From assembly GCA_039621445.1 (NCBI GenBank), contig CP154954.1:31768012-31832011 (forward strand): a stretch of 64,000 nt of DNA. Reading direction: 5' to 3'. Shown one piece after another: positions 52,024 through 64,000 of the stretch. Both the position numbers and the translations under genes were made by a program. How positions within the stretch are numbered: the stretch's first letter is position 1; each line of letters begins with the position of its first letter. The notes below the pieces were generated by a model, which saw only the letters and a list, made by a program, of their open reading frames with translations, searched no databases and was not told the origin of the DNA. Source of the DNA: Euglena gracilis. Its lineage: Eukaryota > Euglenida > Euglenophyceae > Euglenales.

Positions 52024-52352
52024 TAAGTGCACGGGTGCGCGCATTTTAAAGACGTAATTTCGGACCCCGAGGGGTGTGCACTTATTAGGGCAGTGCGCAC
52101 TTTTTAGGACAAAGCCGAAAATACTCACATTTCCACCACTCTTTTTCAGTTTTCCCCCCATCTTGTGATTTCAAGCTACGAGTCAAGTGATTATGTGTCA
52201 AATTTGGGCTTGGACGATAGAAATGTTTGGTTTGAGAAAGACAATTCTGAGAATTGTGTGTGCTTTCTGACCTGAGATGTGACCGTGATTTCTCCTTGGG
52301 GGGGGGAGGGTGCGCACTTATTAGGGCACTGCGCACTTATTAGGGGGGTTTA
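52024..52352. mobile_element. TGCGCACTTATTAG element, copy 2
   Basis: The better preserved copy: the ends CCCAATAAGTGC and GCGCACTTATTAGGG are inverted. Flanked by AT-rich sequence. Lies in the B3-B4 intron. Confidence 0.7.
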
Positions 52353-52635
52353 TATTATTTATTATATATAATAATACCATATAATAATAATATATATTTA
52401 TAATATATAGAAAATAATATTGTATTATTGTATAATAGTGTATTTATATGTATTATGTAATTATAGGGAGTCATTTATATTTTATTTATATAATAGGGGG
52501 TCATTTGTTTGACACATGTTTGCAATTTCTGATTTCCTGGCGGTGAACCGTTCCGTTCCTGCCCCGGAGGCATCGCTGGGCGGCACCCCCCTCCTTTGCT
52601 CACGCCTTTCGGCCACAGAGGATGGGGGTCCACAC

Positions 52636-52696
52636 CAACTAACGCCGCCGCCGCCGCCTTCTGCCGCTTCAGCATCAGCTCCTTCTCCTTCCACGC
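52636..52696 (-). CDS. Second gene, exon B3
   Basis: AWKEKELMLKRQKAAAAALV, a charged helix followed by an Ala run. Acceptor GACCTGCAG, donor GTGTGG, in phase with B2 and B4. Confidence 0.72.
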
Positions 52697-53037
52697 CTGC
52701 AGGTCCCCGGCACACCCCTGCCCCCCCGGCACATCCCCTTCTTTGGGGGACGCCAGACCCCACCTGTTTGTGTGTTGTGGGGCGGGGGCACGACTTCCCG
52801 GCAGGGAATGGCACCGCCCGAGTGGACCACGTTGGGCGAAAAACCCCACGATTCGGAAAAAATGAAAAAAATCATTTTTTTAAAAAATAAAAAAATTTCG
52901 TTTTCAAAAAAAAAAGGAAATGAATGTGTTGGCCTGTGTTGCGGCCAAACCTCCATCAGCCTCAGGTGGGCCGATGCCGTCCAAGTCCCCCCTGCCCCCC
53001 TGCCTGCCCCCTGGCAGCGGGCGGGGCCCAGCACCAC

Positions 53038-53097
53038 CTCGCAGTGCAGCTCCGCCAGCTGCAGGTCGCACGCCTGGAGGTGCTCCTCGAGCCGCTC
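53038..53097 (-). CDS. Second gene, exon B2
   Basis: ERLEEHLQACDLQLAELHCE, 20 codons, probable coiled coil. Acceptor GGTGCCAG, donor GTGGTG, phase 0 both sides. A longer form starting at 53,117 is possible. Confidence 0.72.
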
Positions 53098-53344
53098 CTG
53101 GCACCCCCGCCGCCACACTCCGCGGCGGAGCCCCTCCGGCCTTGGGGGTGGCGAAAGGCGGTGTGCAGATGATGGGGGGGGGGTGGGTGGGCAGGGTCCA
53201 TCCCAAGCTTCTTTTTTTAAGACACCGGGGGGTCTTACAATTTAAAAAAAAACTGGTCCAGGAGGACATGGGTCCAAGTCGACGGAAGCACGGTGGGTTG
53301 GGGACAGGGGCGACACCGGGATGTGTGGGAAGCCCCGAGGGGGG

Positions 53345-53515
53345 GGGTCCGGACCCCCCAGGAAACTGTCATACCCGAGAACCTGTCAGGGACCTGCCTG
53401 GGAAACTGTCAGGGTGTTCCTTCGCACTGGCCAACCTGTCAGTATAGGTAGTTGTCAGGATCCCCGGTACTGGCCAACCTGTCAGGTGACAGTTTCCCCG
53501 GGGGGAGGGGTAGGC
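53345..53515. mobile_element. Related TIR element, inverted relative to 42.5 kb copy
   Basis: Ends GGAAACTGTCA and TGACAGTTTCC, with internal GGCCAACCTGTCAG repeats, the reverse complement of the 42.5 kb motif. Lies in the B1-B2 intron, about 300 bases from the large CATA array. Confidence 0.65.
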
Positions 53516-53555
53516 ACCTCAATGCCGGCGGGCTTCCCAAGCGTCCCCGGGCGAC

Positions 53556-53693
53556 CTGGTGGAGGGGCCCCGGCCGGGGGTGGGCCACCGCGGCGTTGCG
53601 GGAGAGGGCGGCACGGTCCAGCACGTTGCGCCACACCGACTCCTCGATGAGCAGCAGCAGGTCCCGGCTGGAGGCCTCCGCGTCGCACAGCTC
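53556..53693 (-). CDS. Second gene, exon B1
   Basis: Acceptor GGGTTCACAG; 46 codons: ELCDAEASSRDLLLLIEESV then WRNVLDRAALSRNAAVAHPR. Donor GTCGCC after CACCAG. Strong GC3. Upstream lies only the (CATA)n array, so the preceding exon must be beyond 64 kb or lost. Family not recognised. Confidence 0.75.
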
Positions 53694-53799
53694 CTGTGAA
53701 CCCCCCGGCGCACAGGGGTCCTGGGTCGGGGGGGGGGTCAGGAGGGCCACATGGCGCAGCACGCGTCCCACCCACCCACCCACACACCCTAACCCTAAT

Positions 53800-56700
53800 A
53801 CGTACATACATACATACATACATACATACATGCATACATACATACATACATACATGCATACATGCATACATACATACATGCATACATACATACATACATG
53901 CATACATACATACATGCATACATACATACATACATACATACATGCATACATACATACATACATACATACATACATACATACATACATACATACATACATA
54001 CATACATACATACATACATACATACATACATACATACATACATACATACATACATACATACATACATACATACATACATACATACATACATACATACATA
54101 CATACATACGTACATACATACGTACATACATGTATACATACATACATACATACCTACATACATACATACATACATACATGCATACATACATACATACATA
54201 CATACATACATACATACATACATACATACATACATACATACATACATACATACATACATACATACATGCATACATGCATACATACATGCATACATACATA
54301 CATACATACATACATACATACATACATACATACATACATACATACATACATACATACATACATACATACATACATACATACATACATACATACATACATA
54401 CATACATGCATACATGCATACATACGTACATACATACGTACATACATACATGCATACATACATACATGCATACATACATGCATACATACATACATACATG
54501 CATACATACATACATACGTACAAACATACATGCATACATACATACATACATACGTACATACATGCATACATACGTGCATACATGCATACATACATACATA
54601 CATACATACATACATACATACATACATACATACATACATACATACATACATACATACATACATACATACATACATACATGCATACATGCATACATACATA
54701 CATACATACATACATACATGCATACATACATACATACATACATACATACATACATACATACATACATACATACATACATACATACATACGTACATACATA
54801 CATACATACATACATACATACATACATACATGCATACATGCATACATACATACATACATACATACATACATACATGCATACATACATACATACATACATA
54901 CGTACATACATACATACATACATACATGCATACATACATACATACATACATACATACATACATACATACATACATACATACATACATACATACATACATA
55001 CATACATACATACATACATACATACATACATACATACATACATACATACATAATACATACATACATACATACATACATACATACATACATACATACATAC
55101 ATACATACATACATACATACATACATACATACATACATACATACATACATACATACATACATACTACATACATACATACATACATACATACATACATACG
55201 TACATACATACATACATACATGCATACATACATACATACATACATACATACATACATACATACATACATACATACATACATACATACATACATACATACA
55301 TACATACATACATACATACATACATACATACGTACATACATACATGCATACATACATACATGCATACATACATACATACATACATACATACATACATACA
55401 TACATACATACATACATACATACATACATGCATACATACATACATACATACGTACATACATGCATACATACATGCATACATGCATACCTGCATACATACA
55501 TACATACATACATACATGCATACATGCATACATACATACATACATACATACATGCATACATACATACATACATACATACATACATACATACATACATACA
55601 TACATACATACATACATACATACATACATACATACATACGTACATACATACATACATACATACATACATACATGCATACATACATACATACATACATACA
55701 TACGTACATACATACATGCATACATACATACATGCATACATACATACATGCATACATACATACATACATGCATACATACATACATACATACATACATACA
55801 TACATGCATACATACATACATACATACGTACATACATGCATACATACATACATACATACATACATACATACATACATACATACATACATACATACATACA
55901 TACATACATACATACATACATACATGCATACATGCATACATACATACATACATACATACATACGTACATACATGCATACATACATACATACATACATACA
56001 TACATGCATACATACATACATACATACGTACATACATACATGCATACATACATACATGCATACATACATACATGCATACATACATGCATACATACATACA
56101 TACATACGTACATACATGCATACATACATGCATACATGCATACATACATACATACATACATACATACATGCATACATGCATACATACATACATACATACA
56201 TGCATACATACATACATACATACATACATACATACATACATACATACATACATACATACATACATACATACATACATGCATACATACATACATACATACA
56301 TACATGCATACATGCATACATACATACATACATACATACATACATACATACATGCATACATACATACATACATACGTACATACATACATACATACATACA
56401 TGCATACATACATACATACATACATACATACATACATGCATACATACATACATACATACATACATACATACATACATACATACATACATACATACATACA
56501 TACATACATACATACATACATACATACATACATACATACATACATACATACATACATACATACATACATACATACATACATACATACATACATGCATACA
56601 TGCATACATACATACATACATACATACATACATCATACATACATGCATACATACATACATACATACATACATACATACATACATACATACATACATACAT

Positions 56701-58011
56701 ACATACATACATACATACATACGTACATACATACATACATGCATACATACATACATACATACATGCATACATGCATACATACATACATACATACATACAT
56801 ACATACATGCATACATACATACATACATACGTACATACATACATACATACATACATGCATACATACATACATACATACATACATACATGCATACATACAT
56901 ACATACATACATACATACGTACATACATACATACATACATACATACATACATACATACATACATACATACATACATACATACATACATACATACATACAT
57001 ACATACATACATACATACATACATACATACATACATACATACATACATGCATACATACATACATGCATACATACATACATACATGCATACATACATACAT
57101 ACATGCATACATACATGCATACATACATACATACGTACATACATACATACATACATACATACATACATACATACATGCATACATACATACATACATACAT
57201 GCATACATGCATACATGCATACATACATACATACATACATACATGCATGCATACATACATACATACATACATACATGCATACATACATACATACATACAT
57301 ACATACATACATACATACATGCATACATACATACATACATACATACATGCATACATACATACATACATACGTACATACATACATACATGCATACATACAT
57401 ACATACATACATACATACATACATACATACATACATACATACATACATACATACATACATACATACATACATACATACATACATACATACATACATACAT
57501 ACATACATACATACATACATACATACATACATACATACATACGTACGTACATACATACATACATACATACATACATACATACATACATACATACATACAT
57601 ACATACATACATACATACATACATACATACGTACATACATACATGCATACATACATACATGCATACATACATACATGCATACATACATACATACATGCAT
57701 ACATACATACATACATACATACATACATACATACATACATACATACATACATGCATACATACATACATACATACATACATACATACATACATACATACAT
57801 ACATACATACATACATACATACATACATACGTACATACATACATACATACATACATACATACATACATGCATACATACATACATACATACATACATACAT
57901 ACATACATGCATACATACATACATACATACGTACATACATACATACATACATACATGCATACATACATACATACATACATACATACATACATACATACAT
58001 ACATACATACG

Positions 58012-58045
<34 letters not shown>

Positions 58046-59703
58046 CATACATACATACATACATACATACATACATACATACATACATACATACATACAT
58101 ACATACATACGTACATACATGCATACATACATACATACATACATACATACATACATACATACATACGTACATACATACATGCATACATACATACATACAT
58201 ACATACATACGTACATACATACATGCATACATACATACATACATACATACATACATACATACATACATACATACATACATACATACATACATACATACAT
58301 GCATACATACATACATACATACGTACATACATGCATACATACATACATACATACATACATACATACATACATACATACATACATACATACATACATACAT
58401 ACATACATACATACATACATACATACATGCATACATACATACATACATACATACATACATACATACATACATACATACATACATACATACATACATACAT
58501 ACATACATACATACATACATACATACATACATACATACATACATACATACATACATACGTACATACATACATACATGCATACATACATACATACATACAT
58601 GCATACATGCATACATACATACATACATACATACATACATACATACATACATACATACATACGTACATACATACATACATACATACATGCATACATACAT
58701 ACATACATACATACATACATACATGCATACATACATACATACATACATACATACATACATACATACATACATACATACATACATACATACATACATACAT
58801 ACATACATACATACATACATACATACATACATACGTACATACATACATACATACATACATACATACATACATACATACATACATACATGCATACATACAT
58901 ACATGCATACATACATACATACATGCATACATACATACATACATACATACGTACATACATACATGCATACATACATACATACGTACATACATACATACAC
59001 ACATACATACATACATACATACATACATGCATACATACATACATACATACATGCATACATGCATACATGCATACATACATACATACATACATACATACAT
59101 GCATGCATACATACATACATACATACATACATACATACATACATACATACATGCATACATACGTACATACATACATACATGCATACATACATACATACAT
59201 ACATGCGTACATGCATACATACATACATACATACGTACATACATACATACATGCATACATACATACATACATACATACATACATGCATACATACATACAT
59301 ACATACATACATACATACATACATACATACATACATACATACATACATACATACATACATACATACATACATACATACATACATACATACATACATACAT
59401 ACATACATACATACATACATACATACATACATGCATACATACATACATACATACATACATACATACATACATGCATACATACATACATGCATACATACAT
59501 ACATACATACATACATACATACATACATACATACATACATACATACATACATACATACATACATGCATACATACATACATACATACATGCATACATACAT
59601 ACATACATACATACATACATACATACATACATACATACATACATGCATACATACATACATACATACATGCATACATGCATACATACATACATACATACAT
59701 ACA

Positions 59704-59735
<32 letters not shown>

Positions 59736-59844
59736 CATACATACATACATACATACATGCATACATACATACATACATACATACATACATACATACATAC
59801 ATACATACATACATACATACATACATACATACATACATCATACA

Positions 59845-59875
<31 letters not shown>

Positions 59876-62800
59876 CATACATACATACATACATACATAC
59901 ATACATACATGCATACATACATACATCCATACATGCATACATGCATACATACATACATACATACATACATACATACATGCATACATACATACATACATAC
60001 ATACATACATACATACATACATACATGCATACATACATACATACATACATACATACATACATACATACATACATACATACATACATACATACATACATAC
60101 ATACATACATACACACATACATACATACATACATACATACATGCATACATACATACATACATACATACATGCGTACATGCATACATACATACATACATAC
60201 ATACATACATACATGCATACATACATACATGCATACATACATACATACATGCATACATACATACATACATGCATACATACATGCATACATACATACATAC
60301 GTACATACATACATACACACATACATACATACATACATACATACATGCATACATACATACATACATACATACATACATGCATACATGCATACATACATAC
60401 ATACATACATACATACATACATGCATACATACATACATACATACATACATACATACATACATACATACATACATACATACATACATACATACATACATAC
60501 ATACATACATACATACATACATACATACATACATACATACATACATACATGCATACATACATACATACATACATACGTACATACATACATACATACATAC
60601 ATGCATACATACATACATACATACATACATACATACATACATACATACATACATACATACATACATGCATACATGCATACATGCATACATACATACATAC
60701 ATACATACATACATACATACATACATACATACATACATACATACATACATACATACATACATACATACATACATACATACATACATACATACATACATAC
60801 ATACATACATACATACATACATACATGCATACATGCATACATGCATACATACATACATACATACATACATACATACATACATACATACATACATACATAC
60901 ATACATACATACATACATACATGCATACATACATACATACATACATACATACATACATACATACATGCATACATACATACATACATACATACATACATGC
61001 ATACATACATACATACATACATACACATACATACATACATACATACATACATACATACATACATACATACATACATACATACATACATACATACATACAT
61101 ACATACATACATACATACATACATGCATACATGCATACATACATACATACATACATACATACATACATACATACATACATACATACATACATACATACAT
61201 ACATACATGCATACATGCATACATACATACATACATACATACATACATACATACATACATACATACATACATACATACATACATGCATACATACGTACAT
61301 ACATACATACATACATACATACATACATACATGCATACATACATACATACATGCATACATGCATACATACATACATACATACATACATACATACATACAT
61401 ACATACATACATACATACATACATACATACATGCATACATACATACATACATATATACATACATACATACATACATACACATACATACATACATACATAC
61501 ATACATACATACATACATGCATACATGCATACATACATACATACATACATGCATACATGCATACATACATACATACATACATACATACATACATACATAC
61601 ATACATACATACATACATACATACATACATACATACATACATACATACATACATACATACATACATACATACATACATACATACATACATACATGCATAC
61701 ATACATACATACATACATACATACATACATACATACATACATACATACATACATACATACATGCATACATACATACATACGTACATACATACATACATAC
61801 ATACATACATACATACATACATACATACATACATACATACATACATACATACATACATACATACATACATACATACATACATGCATACATACATACATAC
61901 ATACGTACATACATGCATACATACATGCATACATGCATATATACGTACATACATACATACATACATACATGCATACATACATACATACATACATACATAC
62001 ATACATACATACATGCATACATGCATACATACATACATACATACATACATGCATACATACATACATACATACATACATACATACATACATACATACATAC
62101 ATACATACATACATACATGCATACATACATACATACATACATGCATACATGCATACATACATACATACATACATACATACATACATGCATACATACATAC
62201 ATACATACATACATACATACATACATACATACATGCATACATACATACATACATACATACATACATACATACATACATACATGCATACATACATACATAC
62301 ATACATACGTACATACATACATACATACATACATACATGCATACATACATACATACATACATACATACATACATACATACATACATACATACATACATAC
62401 ATACATACATACATACATACATACGTACATACATACATACATACATACGTACATACATACATACATACATACATACATACATACATACATACATACATAC
62501 ATACATACATACATACATACATACATACATACATACATACATACATACATACATACATACATACATACATACATACGTACATACATACATGCATACATAC
62601 ATACATGCATACATACATACATACATGCATACATACATACATACATACATACATACGTACATACATACATGCATACATACATACATGCATACATACATAC
62701 ATACATACATGCAATACATACATGAAACATACATACATGCATACAATACATACATACATACATACATACATACATACATGCAATACATAATACATACATA

Positions 62801-64000
62801 CATACATATGCATACATGCATACATGCATACATACACATACAATACATACATACATACAATACATACATACATACAATACATGCATACATGCATACATAC
62901 ATACATACATACATGCACACATACATACGTACATACATACTACATACATACATACAATACAATGACATACAACATACAGACATACATACTGCATACATAC
63001 AACATACATACATACATACAGACAGACAATACAGACATACACATACAATGCATACATACATACAATGCATACATACATACATGCATACAGACATGCAATA
63101 CATGCATACTACATGCATACATACATACATGCGTACATGCATACAATGCAACATACATGCATACATGCATACATACATACATACATACATACATACATAC
63201 ATAAATGCATACACAATACATACAAATACATACATACAATGCATACAGACATACATACTACATGCATACATACACATACATACATACAATACATACATAC
63301 ATACATACATACATACATACATACATACATACATACATACATACCTACAATACATAATACATACATACATACATACATACATACATAAAACATACATAAA
63401 TACATACCTACATACATACATACAAAGACGTACATACATACATACATACAATGCACATACATACATGCATACATACATACATGCATACATACATACATAC
63501 GTACATACATCACATGCGTACATACATACATACATACATACATACATGCATACATACATACATACATACATACATGCATACATACATGCATACATGCATA
63601 CATACATACATACATACATACATACATACATACATACATACATACATACATACATACATACATACAAAAATACATACATACATACATACATACATACATA
63701 CATACATACATACATACATACATACATACATACATACATACATACATACATACATACATACATACATACATGCATACATACATGCATACATACATGCATA
63801 CATGCATACATACATACATACATACATACATACATACATACATACATACATACATACATACATACATACATACATGCATACATACATACATACATACATA
63901 CATACATACATACATACATACACATACATAGGCCACTACAGACATACATAAATACAAACATACTTACACACACACTCATACATACATACATACATACCTA
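53800..64000. repeat. (CATA)n microsatellite array, over 10 kb, reaches window end
   Basis: Nearly pure CATA tetranucleotide with scattered T-to-C and A-to-G variants (TGCA, CGTA). More degenerate from about 62,700 to 63,500. All frames stay open because period 4 gives a 12-base stop-free cycle, so the very long ORFs here are artefacts. Lies upstream of exon B1. Confidence 0.97.

Noticed and set aside
53696-62790. Open reading frames of 1,000 to 3,000 codons on both strands
   Set aside because: Pure by-product of the CATA tetranucleotide repeat, which has no stop in any frame.

Overview
Nuclear DNA of a GC-rich unicellular eukaryote, most likely an alga or other protist. Coding sequence occurs only as short islands (21 to about 220 bases) with third codon positions that are almost all G or C. 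They are separated by long introns full of homopolymer G/C runs, microsatellites and inverted-repeat elements. Most exons that I could phase use GT-AG borders and a few use GC-AG. I cannot separate dinoflagellate, haptophyte, stramenopile or green alga from the sequence alone. No prokaryotic gene, rRNA, tRNA or CRISPR array was seen. Layout: every coding island I can support lies on the minus strand. From about 39.9 kb down to the left edge there is one long gene (exons numbered E1 to E50 here). From E21 (23.4 kb) to E50 (0.4 kb) the conceptual protein follows, block by block and in order, the sacsin-type GHKL ATPase family typified by plant NO VEIN. It has an N-box exon, a GIGFKS exon, the following VTDxPEIHSNGFH exon, and then the long C-terminal half. 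The 3' end is outside the window. E1 to E20 (39.9 to 23.8 kb) have the same strand and codon use and probably encode its N-terminal part, but I recognise no domain there and linkage is inferred. A second minus-strand gene (exons B1 to B10) ends with a TGA at 47,074 and enters from the right. Its protein is low-complexity and coiled-coil-like and I do not recognise it. Its most upstream visible exon starts just downstream of a (CATA)n array that fills 53.8 to 64.0 kb, so that array appears to lie in its intron. Between the two genes (39.9 to 47.0 kb) are microsatellites, decamer repeats, terminal-inverted-repeat elements and one short island that reads like an ankyrin repeat. The most interesting feature is the introns. 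Several are, or contain, elements with terminal inverted repeats and 5 to 9 base direct repeats. At eight junctions in the NO VEIN-like gene, removing one element plus one direct-repeat copy gives an in-frame join, mostly gap-free against the family, although GT-AG or GC-AG borders do not fit there. This suggests introner-like, MITE-derived introns (or recent insertions) with non-canonical splice sites. The alignment to the family is from my knowledge of it, not from a search.
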